Assembly: GCA_009667805.1 (NCBI GenBank)
Contig: CM019069.1
Location: 50,302,153 to 50,366,152, forward strand
Origin: Leptobrachium leishanense
Taxonomy: Eukaryota > Chordata > Amphibia > Anura > Megophryidae
Length of the DNA stretch: 64,000 nt
Direction of reading: 5' to 3'
Of the stretch, positions 37,042-48,413 are shown piece after piece (the stretch's first letter is position 1; each line of letters opens with the position of its first letter). The notes beneath the pieces are model-generated. The model did not search any database. It worked only from the letters and a program-made list of their open reading frames with translations, and was not told where the DNA came from. The translations under genes were made by a program, and so were the position numbers.

Positions 37042-38608
37042 CAGTGGGTAGAAAAATTCTACACACCCCTGTTACAAATGTCTTTACACAACTTTTCCCA
37101 CCTTTAATGTGACCTATAAACTGTACAACTCAATTGAAAAACAAACGGAAATATTTTAGATGGAGGAAAAATAAAAAAATAAAATAATCTGGTTGCATAA
37201 ATGTGCACATCCTTAAACTAATACGTTGTTGAAGCACCTTTTGATTTTATTCCAGCACTCAGTCTTTTTGGGCATGAGTCTATCTGCATGGCACATCATG
37301 ACTTGGCAATATTTACCCACTCCTCTTTGCAAAAACACTCCAAATCTGTCAGATTGCGAGGGCATCTCCTGTGCACAGCCCTCTTCAGATCACCCCACAT
37401 ATTTTCTATGGGATTCAAGTCTGGGCTATGGCTGGGCCATTCCAAAAACTTTAACCTTCTTCTGGTGAAGCCATTCCTTTGTTGATTTGGATGTATGCTT
37501 TGGGTCGTTTTCATGCTGAAAGATGAAGTTCCTCTTCATGTTCAGTTTTCCAGCAGAAGCCTGAAGGTTTTGTGCCAATATTTACTAGTAATTGGAACTG
37601 TTCATAAGTCCCTCTACGTTGACCAAGACCCCAAATCCAGCTGAAGAAAAACAGCCCCAAGTCATGATGCTGCCACCACCACACTTCACTGTGAGTATGG
37701 TGTTCTTTTGGTGATGTGCGGTGTTGTTTTTTGCGCCAAGCATATCTTTTGGAATTATGGCCAAAAAGTTCAACCTTGGTTTCATTACACCAGAACACAT
37801 TTTTCCACATGCTTTCGGAAGACTTCGGATGTGTTCTTTTGCAAAATTTTGCCAGGCTTGGATGTATTTCTTCATAAGAAAAGGCCGCTCTACCCCATAG
37901 CCCAGACATATGATTACGGGAGCTTGCTGTCACATGTACCACAGCCAGTACTTGCCAGATACTCCTGCAGCTCTTTTAATGTTGCTGTAGGCCTCTTGGC
38001 AGCCTCCCTGACCAGTTTTCTACTGGGCTTTTCATGACATTTGGAGGGATGTCCAGGTCTTGGTAATGTCACTGTTGCGCCATATTTTCTCCACTTGATG
38101 ACTGTCCTGTGTTCCATGGTATAACTAATGCCTTGGAAATTCTTCTGTACCATCTCCTGACTGATACCTTGTAACAATGAGATCCTCTGATGCTTTGGAA
38201 GCTTCTCTGTGGACCATGGCTTTTGCTGTAGGATGCGACTAAGAAAATGTCAGGAAAGACCGACTAGAAGAGCTGAACTTTCTTTGGGGTTAATCAGAGG
38301 CCCTTTAAATGATGGCAGGTGTGTACTGACTCCGATTTAACATGATTGTGAATGTGATTCCTTAATTCTGAACACAGCTTCATCCCCAGTTACAAGAGGG
38401 TGTGCACACTTATGCAACCATATTAAATTTTATTTTTTATTATTTTTCTTCCCCCACCTAAAAGATTTTAGTTTGTTTTTCAATTGAGATGTACAGTTTA
38501 TAGGTCACATTAAAGGTGGAAGAAGTTCTGAAATTATTTATCTTTGTCTCATTTTTTTACATCACAGAATCCTTGTGACAGGGGTGTGTAGACCGTTGCT
38601 ATCCACTG
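37042..38608 (-). mobile_element. Tc1-type transposon, copy 5, decayed
   Basis: Ends CAGTGGGTAGAAAAATTC and ATAGCAACGGTCTACACACC-type inverse, with flanking TA (37040-37041 and 38609-38610). The inverted repeats share AATGTGACCTATAAACTGTA. Length 1,567 bp. Many differences between the ends and several frame breaks mark it as older than the Tc1 copies at 0.3, 11.4 and 13.3 kb. It ends 470 bp from exon E. Confidence 0.9.
37296..38217 (-). pseudogene. Tc1 transposase remnant
   Basis: Fragments in different frames. 38177-37914 has the second DNA-binding helix region (TVIKWRKYGATVTLPRPGHP). 37942-37511 has VFWCNETKVELFG, in which the first catalytic Asp of the WTDE motif is replaced by Asn. 37514-37296 has [16 protein letters not shown] with the Glu. 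Besides frameshifts, the Asp to Asn change alone would remove activity. Confidence 0.88.
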
Positions 38609-39078
38609 TATGTGAGTGCTAGCGTTGAGGTGACAGGGCCCGTAGTAATTTGAAAAGATGCAAACATAAACCAAGTGAGATTGTATAGCATAAAATGCAC
38701 TTTTTGATTTGAGGATTGACCAATCGAATATATCAAACAGTAAATTATTAAATCACCTTGGTATAAAACCTTTAAATATTAACCTAAATGCAATCCCTCC
38801 ACAGTTGGGTGGTTGAATGGCTTCCAGAGCTTGGGGATATTCAGACAGAAACCCTAATTATTATTTAAGATTTATTCAGAAATAAAAAATATAAACTTTG
38901 TTGATCACAAATTCAGTAATTTTGAAAAAGGTTATTTTAGTAATTTGCAAAGAAAAAGAGGGGGGGGGGGTTACAGGATTATGATGCCATGGAAGGAAAA
39001 AACAATACTCCATATTCTTTGTGCAAGAGTGAGTGCACCTTTAAAACGCCACTGTGGATTCTCCTTTATGATTCCTAC

Positions 39079-39228
39079 CGGTGTTTCAGTGGTGGATGTA
39101 GCTGGCTGCTGTAATGATTGCGGCTGGGCATCCTCCGGCTGAGACCTTGTGGTTGCGCAGGCCTGTCCTTTTTCTGTATCACCATTCGTTACCTGAGAAT
39201 GTTGCTGGGTCAAAGCAGCTTTTAGTCT
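39079..39228 (-). CDS. ATF2: ATF2 exon E: linker before the bZIP
   Basis: 150 bp, 50 codons, phase 0 at both ends. Encodes RLKAALTQQHSQVTNGDTEK, then GQACATTRSQPEDAQPQSLQ and QPATSTTETP. This matches the RLKAALTQQ...VTNGDT...RPQSLQQPATSTTETP stretch of ATF2 that lies between the proline-rich part and the basic region. The acceptor is TTTGTAG at 39229-39235 and the donor GTAGGA at 39078-39073. The QACATTRSQPEDAQ part is the least conserved. Being a multiple of three, the exon could be skipped without a frameshift. Confidence 0.95.
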
Positions 39229-39783
39229 CTACAAAAAGAAGTAACGAAAAACAAAAATTTTCTTAGAATTAAGAATTAGAATTATCCGTCTGTGCGTAAC
39301 TTTTTATTTTTTGCATAACACAAATAAAGGACAGTTTCATTCTAAGTAGAAAGTGCTTTTCTTGAGCAGAGAGTGAATTTCAGGACATTGAGGGTACGTT
39401 TTATCAGCTTTCATGGCGGTCACTCCACCAAATGTAGCATTTTCCCCAGAACCGTCTGAACTGAATTGATGATTAGGAGCCAAAAGAATTGTTAAAAGCA
39501 GTATGTGTTTTACGTGTTCTAGTTCGTAGGATTTTAGTGCACATCGGTTGACACTACCTAAATTGCTTGTGAAAACTATATTTAAAATTACCCTATACAT
39601 AACCATCTAAGCAAGAATTTTTGCAAATCCTTCTTGAAGATCAATCCTTGTGCTGGCGGCCATCTTGAAATGACATCAGAATTTGCAACCCTAATTAACA
39701 AGAACTGATAAATGTTATAGAGATCAGCAACCACTCAAATTATGTGGGTTTCAGAGCGCTTCTGCAATTATCCTGTACAGCAG

Positions 39784-39890
39784 AGGTTCCCAGCCCAGTA
39801 CTCTCTTCAAGTACCCCTAACAGACCACGTCATGTCCAGATCAGCACAGAGGGAGCCCAGTGCTGGATTCAAGAGAAGTTTACAAAGAAC
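39784..39890. repeat. Left part of an older repeat split by a hAT-like element
   Basis: GAGCCCAGTGCTGGATTCAA matches the inside of repeats at 61.8 kb and 60.3 kb. The sequence resumes at 41037 (GTTAAGACGGGAGG, TTTAACCCCTC, CCCGTTTTAACC), as in the uninterrupted relative at 61780-61930. Confidence 0.6.
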
Positions 39891-41036
39891 TAGTGGTGCA
39901 CCGAAATAGAAATTTCCAGCCGATACCGAAAATTCGGGATCGGTTCGGCCAAAAACCGATACCGAAATCCAGACATGAGAACCTGAGCCTGGAGAATGGC
40001 TGAGCAGCCTGCTCGGCCGTGCCACCAGGCCCAGGTTCGGCTGGCTGGCTGGACCTACATTACCCCCCTACATCGGCCCTGAGCTCCTCCAGCGGTGGCA
40101 GTCCCGTGATGACAGTCCACTGGCAGCCAGTTCCCGCTCTCCATCAGACGCAGGGATGACGTTTGTGACGGGAACCCCCTCCTTCTGCCTGTCCTGGCTC
40201 TCCAGACAACCCCTCGTTGCGGTCAGCCTGGCTACTGGGAGCGCTGTCCTCAGCGCCTTGAACAGCTTGACCCACCAGCTTCTGATCTTCTGCCCTGGAG
40301 CCTCTTTGAACGTCCAGAAGGCCGCTCTGTGCCTTCTGAGGGTGATTGTGGGTACCCTGAATGAGACACCAGACAAGCTGTATGTTCTAACAGGATACTC
40401 TCTCTGACCTTTAATGAACAAAAGCGCCGCTATTTATGCCCAAATCCAACAGCCATAAATTTGCATACCAAATGACGAACATGTTCCTACTAAAACTCTA
40501 ATTACATTATGTCAGATATTTACAATAAAGATTCCTTAGCCTTCATATCACACATCATTTACATAATCTATTGTTCCAATAGATCAGATTAAAGACAGAC
40601 TCTTGAATGCTCAAACATGCAACCAGATAAGGCGGAAAACCCATCTGGCATAATCACACAGTACTCAAACTTGTTTACGTTCTACACAAAAACATCTCTA
40701 AATTCACATTTACATTCAGTAATAGAAGTACATTTAAAACTAAAGCTAAGCAATTTACAATACATTTAAAATAACACCACACAATATAAATGAACATAAA
40801 GTCTGTCCCAAGGCAATTGCAGAAGCGGAAGCCTTTGACCCACCTTTATGTCTACCCTAGGTCAAAGGCTTCCGTGACGTCAACCTGACAACCGACAGAG
40901 AGAGAGAGGACACTGAGCAGGCAGCTCAGCCGGCCTCCAGGCCCTATTTTGAATGGGAAATTTTAGGCCGAATTTTCCATTTTGGGCGAAACCGAAAGCA
41001 CTATTTTCGTTGGCTGATAATTTCGGTGCATCCCTA
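39891..41036. mobile_element. hAT-like element, 'TAGTGGTGCACCGAAAT' family, copy 2
   Basis: Ends TAGTGGTGCACCGAAAT and ATTTCGGTGCATCCCTA; 1,146 bp. Relative of 2371-3024 by its ends. The flanks CAAAGAAC and TAAAAAAG match at only 5 of 8, so the target duplication is doubtful. Inside, 40830-40875 has a GAAGCCTTTGACC / GGTCAAAGGCTTC hairpin, and 40140-40420 is GC-richer but shows no protein I recognise. Confidence 0.65.
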
Positions 41037-42553
41037 TAAAAAAGTGTTAAGACGGGAGGGTGGAGGGGGGAGTGCAGAGGTGGGCAGAAGATGTTAATGT
41101 TTAACCCCTCTGTTCCCACTCCCGTTTTAACCTTAGTGTATACCCTTTAAGGCTTACCAAAAAATAAATAAATAAACCCTCAGGGAACACACAACTTGAA
41201 TATAGTCAATATTTGTAGTCACATAATGGATGCATTTGTCTAGCCCTGCATGTGTCTGGGTTTAAAGCAAGGCCAAAACAGGGCAGGAATGCAGATTCTT
41301 TATTTAAATTTGCAGATTAAACCTTGAGATCCCGACTACACAGCCATACTGGAGATATAGCAGGTGGGGTTAAGTATTTATCTGTGACCTTTCTCTCATT
41401 ATTTCTATTAGCTGACATACTGGTTTTCCCCGGTTCGGAAGGCACATTAATCTTTTAAATGGTCATTAAGCTGTGTTATGTGTTGTACTTGCAAATCTCA
41501 AAAAAAATAATGTTTCTATTCATGTATTTTTCCATCCCACGCCCCCCCCCCCCATCTATCCCACAATGGCAATTAGGGTGCAAGAAACTTTATAAAACCC
41601 AACATTAAATCAGAGTGAAATGATTGCTCAGTAAAAACAGAAGTGGTTTCTCAGGAGGAATGAATGAAAATATGCGCATCCGACATAGAGAGAAGGACAA
41701 TGGGTTAGTCATTTTGTGGATAGACAACCTGCATTATCTGTTGTAAAAAATGTTTATTTTTTTAAGAAACATTGTTTTACATTCAAATGACAGGATAGAA
41801 CAGACTTAAATTTAGAGGATTTTGATTATGTTAATCATCTCGCGGTTTGTAACATCTGAGGCTTCATAAAAACAATTTAAACAACATTAAAAAAAAAAAA
41901 CCTACATAACTTTAATTACTGTGAATAATGGCTGTGGTGTTATAACAGCAAGTGTGCACATAATAACTCATTATCGCCTCATGCGCCCAAAACACACAGC
42001 AGATTCCGTATGTTCTTTAAAACATGGTGGAAACATTCATTTGTCTTACACCGGTCGGAACAAAAAGCCGAGGTTGAAGGATATGGTCATCAGCTTTTAT
42101 TAATGTTGATATTAAAAGAGTAAATGCGACCCAGTGTTTGTGTTTCAGGAATGTCTACACGGAAGGCAAGATATTGGTGTATCTCCTGGTTTACCATTAC
42201 AGGGAACCTGTAAGGCCAAGAAACAAAATGCAGGTGTTACTTATTGCCTGTTAGCATCTCCTCCGAACCGCTCCACATCCAGCTACAGGAAGTAGCCAGA
42301 TTTCCAATCAACCAATGATATGCTTGTAACAGAAACTTGTCGGGGTGGATCAGCACAGGGCTAAAGCACTCAACCAATCAAATGCACCTTATAGAGAACA
42401 GCTGTCAGCGGCTTTAATGTTCGACCAATCTGGCGACTTCCCCTCTAACAATCACAGGGCACTTTGGGGTCTTGACAAAATATGTTACCGCTCTGGTGAA
42501 GGGTGCAAACTCTGATCCCAGGTAAGCCACCACCATAGACTTGTACAGAGAAT
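41037..42553. other. Intron, no gene
   Basis: Up to about 41150 this is the right part of the repeat split by the hAT-like element. The rest has a C run at 41542 and no recognisable exon or repeat. Confidence 0.4.
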
Positions 42554-42555
42554 CA

Positions 42556-42725
42556 AGGAATCCGCCACTCCTAAGGTGGTTCTGTCAAGCAGGTTTATTA
42601 GGAAGTTCATTGTGGCAATGGTTCAGCCATGTCACAGTCCTTTGCTTGACGTGGTCAAAATGTTGCCACAATGAACATCCTAATAATTCTGCTTGACAGA
42701 ACCAGTTTAGGAGTGGCAGATTCCA
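42556..42725. repeat. Hairpin repeat with about 62-bp arms
   Basis: Arms near 42556-42618 and 42663-42725 are inverse copies (CTGTCAAGCAG, TTCATTGTGGCAA, CCACTCCTAA) with a few mismatches and a spacer of about 44 bp. It looks like a small inverted-repeat transposon or foldback element. Non-coding. Confidence 0.8.
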
Positions 42726-43219
42726 TTCAAAAAGAATGGAGTATTTCTTACTCACTTTCATATTTCTAAAAAGAAATAAAAATAAAATAAAAAAAAAAAC
42801 TAACAGATTTTCAACTGAATGGAAAGAACTAGGAGCCACTGCATATCACCATATGACTAAAGGGGAACCCACCCCCCCCCACAAAAATCTCCATCAACAA
42901 ATTAAACAGTGCCATTATTAAACCTCAAATGTATATTTAAGATCTTAAATGTGAAATTCAGGCAGTCCGCAGGCTCTCACGCAGCTGCCCCAGCACTCCA
43001 TGGGCCTGATTCCAAGGTTGGTGTAAATGTATCCAACGATGTTGTAACTTAACAACCCCATGGACTATAAGGAATCTGGTAAGTTTACAACAGCTCTGGT
43101 TAAGTTTACACCAAGGTTGAAATAGGGCCCCATATTTGTCAAAAAAAATTCCCATGATACTTATTGAAGGAAATATAATCCACATGCATTTGGAGTGATG
43201 AGGTTAAAACATCGAAGAC
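42726..43219. other. Intron, no gene
   Basis: AT-rich, with A runs at 42780-42800. No exon or repeat recognised. Confidence 0.35.
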
Positions 43220-43499
43220 TAAGGCTGCATCACATGAGCGCACAGAGTGTGTCCGCTCTTCCCTGCGCCCCTGTCGCAGCTTTGTGACGGCTCGACGAGG
43301 AGGGCTTCATGGTGTAGCGTGTGCACTAGTTGCCCGCGTTGCCACCGGATGTGCTTTCAGCCTTCTTGTCAAAAAAGCCACAGTGGACGTAGGAGGTGGC
43401 TACAAATCACGATCCTCCATAGGAGGATCGAACGTTGTAGCGCTGAGCGCACCAATTGCGCTCAGAAAGGTGTCAGAGTGGAAGGAAGTCCACCTAGTG

Positions 43500-43586
43500 C
43501 AGTGATGGTGTACCTATGGCACACTTGCCACACCCGGCACGCGGGGCCGACTGTGTCGGCATGTGAGCCATAGGCTTGCCTCACTG
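43500..43586. mobile_element. Short hAT-like MITE fragment
   Basis: CAGTGATGGTGTACCTATGGC and the inverse of GCCATAGGCTTGCCTCACTG face each other across 87 bp, like the widespread vertebrate hAT MITEs with 'CCTATGGCAC' ends. Flanking 8-bp copies are not found. Confidence 0.55.
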
Positions 43587-43597
43587 CCGCTTCCTCC

Positions 43598-43724
43598 CAG
43601 TGCGCGCTGGCAAATGATGTTCCCCGGCTGCTCGTTGAAGTCCACCAGCCGCAATCTCACGAGATCGCGGCTGGTTGACTTCAACGAGCGGCCGGGGAAC
43701 ATCATTTGCCGGTGCACGCTGGGG
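43598..43724. repeat. GC-rich hairpin
   Basis: GCAAATGATGTTCCCCGGC, then CTCGTTGAAGTC and CAGCCGC, are followed after a short AATCTCACGAGATC centre by their inverse copies through GGGGAACATCATTTGC. The arms are about 50 bp with few mismatches. Non-coding. Confidence 0.9.
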
Positions 43725-43776
43725 AGGAAGAAGCATGCTGTGAAGCGCCTCGCGGGGGGACCAAGTGAGGAGCGAC

Positions 43777-44003
43777 CAATATACATCCATGTGTGAGCTG
43801 GGGGCCAATATACATCCATGTGTGAGCTGGGGGCCAATATACATCCATGTGTGAGCTGGGGGCCAATATACATCCATGTGTGAGCTGGGGGCCAATATAC
43901 ATCCATGTGTGAGCTGGGGGCCAACATACATCCATGTGTGAGCTGGGGGCCAATATACATCCATGTGTGAGCTTGGGGCCAATATATATCCATGTGTGAG
44001 CTG
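43777..44003. repeat. 29-bp minisatellite, about 7.5 copies
   Basis: The unit contains CCAATATACATCCATGTGTG plus AGCTGGGGG. Copies differ by single bases (AACATACA at 43922, GCTTGGGG at 43971). It lies wholly inside the Harbinger-like MITE that spans 43223-44082. Confidence 0.96.
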
Positions 44004-44085
44004 CGCTACGGCACTTGTTGGTGCTTTATAAATACTTGTAACCGTAACTTGCGCTCTCGAAAACGCTCTTGCGACTTCAGCCTAA

Positions 44086-44546
44086 GGCCCGTGTCAGACG
44101 AACGCAGGATTAACGTCTGTGTTGGAGCACAGTTTAACGTTCGTCGTAGCATAGAATCATGAGCAATAGACACCAACACATTAAGCACGTCCGCACCGAA
44201 CTGCGCACGCACAACGCACGTGCAAACAGACGCAAGTTAGGCAAGAACGTAAAACCGCTAGGACGGATGAGCAGAGTGCACCACGTCCACATAGCGTTCT
44301 GTGTGAGTGATGAGATGTCAGACGGACCGTATTTGCGACGTCCAGCACCTTGATGCACAAAATGGCTTTTCATATCATGTACCAATTCTTATCATTTTTC
44401 ATATTAATTTTGTTTCCCATAATTCCCTTTTTTATTCTACGTCCGTCAAGAAAATGGACCGTGTGGTGTCTACAGTATCTTCTGTCAGTACGTCCGTCCT
44501 GCATGCACGCAGAGTGCGCACAGAATGTGTTGGTCTGACTCTAGCC
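44086..44546. mobile_element. Harbinger-like MITE 2, abutting MITE 1
   Basis: Ends GGCCCGTGTCAGACGAACG and, inverted, GGCTAGAGTCAGACCAACAC, with TAA on both sides (44083-44085 and 44547-44549). It shares its left TAA with the preceding MITE. CpG-rich inside with ACGTCCG and GCACGCA words. Non-coding. Confidence 0.7.
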
Positions 44547-44549
44547 TAA

Positions 44550-46205
44550 ACTGGTAACAATGTAGTTTCCTTGTACCGCCTAATTAAGCGTGGAAACTGA
44601 TAATTTGCATGTTGTGTATTTTTTCTTTCTTCAAAATTCTTGTAAGCATGAGAAGAAAAAAAAAAACCCTGATCACATCTGTCAAAATTTGGTGGGAATA
44701 AGTCGTTCCATCACCAGCTTACAGGATAAAAAAAAAAAGGTAAAATTCTCCAGGAACAACTTATGAAAAAAAGTCAGATCCATATTTCATATCTGCCACA
44801 AAAGCTCATCAGAGTAATAACCCTCCTTCTCCTGGGTGTTATCCTACCATCTGCTGCTCTATTACTTATCTTTATTTTGCAACTAATTAACAGCATAATC
44901 TTCTAAATTCAGCAAGTTAATTATCATTATTGTGGTCTTTGCAGCATCATCAGTCCTCATGAAGTCTTGTCTCTCGTCCCCCCCCAGAGATCAAATGAAA
45001 ATGAAGGCGGTAGGGAGAGGGTCTGTTTCGGGGGGCGCTCATTAGGTGTTTGCTGATGAGCGCGGCGTGCAGAGAGACAGGTCAGGAGAATTCTGCTGAA
45101 CAAGAGGTTCCATGCCGGGCTTAACCAAGTTAATGGAGCTTTCTGAATGGTTGCCAAGCTGCCCTCTGTCAGCGCTCGCTGGAAGCCTCCTGCCGTAAAC
45201 CTAGCGGCCGCACACTGCGAGGAAAGATAACTCACAGTTTGTCACAAAAGTCTGTACATGGCGGATCCCACTGGGAAGAACTCCATTTAACGTTCTCCTG
45301 ATTGTTTCCCCCCTTAAGGTCTTTTAGTTAGTTTAAGTAGAGCACGCTAATATAAAGAGGCCACGCCGCACCGGCAATGTGACATGTCGGCTGCATGGGT
45401 TTATACATTTACTGGGTTGAGATCATTTTGTGGCACCATTCATGAAGGCCACACTTTAATGTGGGTTTAAGCATGAAAATAATAAACATTCCCAATACGT
45501 AAATATTTGGACCGTTTATAGGAAGATGGTGATTATTTGTCATAACCTGGACTCCAAATCACAATATGAAAGTCACATAGAGGCCAATAAATAAATCAAT
45601 AATATTATTATTATACCAGATCTCTGCTGATAAACCCCCAAATCATCCAGCAGCCATTTTTCAGGTTAAACATACGGGTCTTGTGATTGTCTCAGGGGTC
45701 AAAGGGTCAGAGTCTGAAAGCGAGGTACAAAGGGGTTAATCCAAGAGCAAATCCAAAGGCATTCCAAGGGTCAGGGCAGGCTGCGAGCAGGAAAGTCCAA
45801 AATACAGGCCAAGGGTCAGATACCAGATAAACAATGGAGATTGCGCAGAGTAGTGGTCACCGGGGAAGCACAGAACGTCTGAGCACTCATCTGGTGGCTT
45901 AGGAGGCCTAAATAGGGTGCCCAGGTATGGCCACGCCCCTTCCCACTCCACCCCAGTAGTCTATTGGTGTCCAGCACTCCTCCCCCGGCTGGCTGACGTC
46001 GGGTAGCCACTTGCCGAGACCCGACACACCCACTGCTAACGTCAGACAAGGGTGAACCCAGGTAATCGCTTGGCGCTGCTGCCAGCTGCGGAGCGTCCTG
46101 GGATACCAGCAGACCCCGACTGCCACCTCGAGCATTGGAGGCCAGATCGGACCACACGCAGGAGGGGGGGGGGGTTGAGTCTGAGGCGCCAACCCACAGT
46201 TAAGA
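44550..46205. other. Intron; LTR-like piece at about 45640-46180
   Basis: The first kilobase shows nothing I recognise. From about 45640 the text (GGTCAAAGGGTCAGAGTC, AAGGGTCAGGGCAGGCTGCG, GAGCATTGGAGGCC) has the GC-rich, gene-free style of LTRs and resembles the non-satellite part of the element at 36.4-36.9 kb. Ends and target duplication could not be fixed. Confidence 0.35.
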
Positions 46206-46209
46206 TTTT

Positions 46210-46349
46210 AGACATTTTCGTTCAGTAGTTCTTTTGCAAACAGCGTTTCAATTTTCAAGTGTATTTTTTTTGGGGGGGGGGTTTTCACCTCGTTCGTTTG
46301 CAAGTCACTGAACGTACAGTGACTTTTCGATTCTCTTTGAATAACCCTG
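46210..46349. mobile_element. MITE end of the 'TTTGAATAACCCTG' family, copy 2 (partial)
   Basis: Matches the right part of 63040-63900 from GACATTTTCG(T/C)TCAGTAG to GATTCTCTTTGAATAACCCTG. The left part is missing. Confidence 0.75.
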
Positions 46350-46542
46350 TAAGTTCTGTTTCATGGAAGAGGCTCTTCCAGCATTGCAATACAAGTATAC
46401 GCATTTATATAATCCTATTTCTCCACATTTGTAATCCGCACTTTCAGCATGTGTTTTGCACAAAATTGATACGTCCTATAAATGCAGTTTGCACAGCCAA
46501 CTTATAGGGTTATAAACTAATAACATGAATATTGTATTTTAA

Positions 46543-47799
46543 CCCTTTCGCTGCTGAGGCTTTTCCCGCCTGTGTGCTGAGGTCATTTTTACTGGTTTCG
46601 CTCATCATGTTTAAACGTGTTTTGAAGGCTTATTTTATTATATGACCCAGACATATTATATATCGTTCTTTCCGTCAGACTCGGCAGATTCATAATATGT
46701 CATAATTATATGTATACGTCATGACCTGTCCGTATATTATAACAAAAAATGCAATAAAATATGAATTTTCAATAATTTACGTGTAAAGTGTTTTTTTTTC
46801 ACATTTTAAGATGAGAGCAATTGCGGTTATATTTTGTATGGGGTACGCTTGTTAAAAAAATTAGAGATGGGGTCTCGTTACATTTTTTTTTGGGGGAAAT
46901 TACGCGATTTTTAACAAACGCTTATTTTAGTATATGACCCAGACATATTATATATCGTTCTTTCCGTCAGACTTGGCAGATTCATAATATGTCATAATTA
47001 TATGTATACGTCATGACCTGTCTGTATATTATAACAAAAAATGCAATAAAATATGAATTTTCAATAATTTACAACGTGTAAAGTGTTTTTTTTTCACATT
47101 TTAAGATGAGAGCAATTGCGGTTATATTTTGTATGGGGTACGCTTGTTAAAAAAATTAGAGATGGGGTCTCGTTACATTTTTTTTTGGGGGAAATTACGC
47201 GATTTTTAACAAACGCACCGCATGCAAAAATCGTTAGTGCAGCATCATTGTTCACATTATAATTGAAATGGGAACAATATTGCTGCATTAACGAACCAAA
47301 AAAAAAGAAAAAAAAATGTTTATTATTTTTTTTTAAATATATTTTTATTTTTAATTTTTTTTAAAAAACTTTTTTCACATTCGTGTTTGGTATCGTTGGA
47401 ACGGCCATGCTCTGGCCGATCCAACCATACCAAACATTAACCCCTAGCTGCCACGGATCGGGAGATAGGGGTTCCAATGAACCCCCTATCTCCACCATTG
47501 GTGGCAGCTAGGGGTTAACTCCAGGACTGGCGTCATCGTGCTATGCACGATGACGCCAGTCCTCAGGGGGAGTTCCCGGAGGCTTGGCCGACATCCAAGA
47601 TGTCGGCCAGCTCCGGGAAAGGATCACGAACCAGCACTTTTCAGCGCCGATTCGTGATCCGGCCCCCATGGGGTTAATGCCAGGCACCATTTGGAAGGGC
47701 CGAACGCTGGCCCCAAAGAGAGGACGCGCTCAGCGCGTCCACCGCATGGAACGCTACCTGCGGTTGGACGCGCTCAGCGCGTCCGTAGCGGTGAAGTGG
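46543..47799 (+). mobile_element. piggyBac-like repeat with TTAA duplication, copy 1
   Basis: Flanked by TTAA (46539-46542 and 47800-47803). The ends are CCCTTTCGCTGCTGAGG and, inverted, CCACTTCACCGCTACGG. TTAA targets and CCC-like ends fit piggyBac-type MITEs. The left half is AT-rich and carries a 291-bp tandem duplication; the right half is GC-rich and is a row of hairpins, including an 18-bp-arm perfect one at 47523-47563. No transposase. Copies are at 48414-49532 and, partly, 54340-54842. Confidence 0.82.
46630..47213. repeat. Tandem duplication of about 291 bp
   Basis: 46630-46920 and 46921-47213 are almost identical (CTTATTTTA(T/G)TATATGACCC..., ...AATTACGCGATTTTTAACAAACG), with small differences such as CTCGGCAG against CTTGGCAG. 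The related copy at 48.4 kb has only one unit, so the duplication arose after the two repeats separated. Confidence 0.93.
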
Positions 47800-47803
47800 T
47801 TAA

Positions 47804-48409
47804 ACCTTTCATTGCTGCAATAAAAATACTGCACTATATTATCCTTTGATCTGATTGATTTACAGATGGATTAATACCAGAAAGAACTTTTGGTGATATA
47901 TGTAATTTCGCCTGTGCATGTTTTATATTTGTGTATTGTAGGGGGTTTGGGTGTCCCCAAGCACTGGGCTGCAGTGCCATGCAAGATTTTTTTATTGTTA
48001 TAACATAATAATGTTTTATATGTACTAGCACTTTAAATCACATTTTTGCACTTTAATTGGTACGTACTGTGGATTGCGATTTTGCACAGACATTGGCGTG
48101 TTTAGGGAGAATGGATTTTCAATGTATGCAAAATACACTTAGTTTATAAATAGTAGCACTTAATTCATAGTCTTTGCACACATTTGGTGTAAACTGATAA
48201 TTATTTTGCACATTAAATTGGAACAATAACATCCGTATTTATTGTGGTATAATACTCCTAGGCACTATATTGGTTTCACAGATCTACGTTTCTATAGAAA
48301 GCTACTCTTACAATTACACTAATGTATGTGAATTGAAATGGCCATTAATATACAGATTACATCACGGCTCAAAATTTCCACTCGCCTACTCACATTTGGT
48401 GAGTGGAAA
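47804..48409. other. Intron, no gene
   Basis: AT-rich spacer between two piggyBac-like repeats. It ends in CTCACATTTGGTGAGTGGAAA, a small hairpin beside the next insertion. No gene. Confidence 0.4.
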
Positions 48410-48413
48410 TTAA

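Larger units (their letters stand above)
43223..44082. mobile_element. Harbinger-like MITE 1, with nested repeats
   Basis: Ends GGCTGCATCACATGAGCGC and, inverted, GGCTGAAGTCGCAAGAGCG, with TAA on both sides (43220-43222 and 44083-44085). A 3-bp TAA duplication is usual for PIF/Harbinger elements. Inside are a small CAGTGATGG...CATCACTG-like hAT fragment (43500-43586), a GC-rich hairpin and a 29-bp tandem array. No transposase. Confidence 0.65.

Noticed and set aside
40068..40421. Possible gene of 117 codons on the minus strand
   Set aside because: No recognisable domain or splice structure; it is inside a hAT-like element and open on both strands, as expected of GC-richer DNA.
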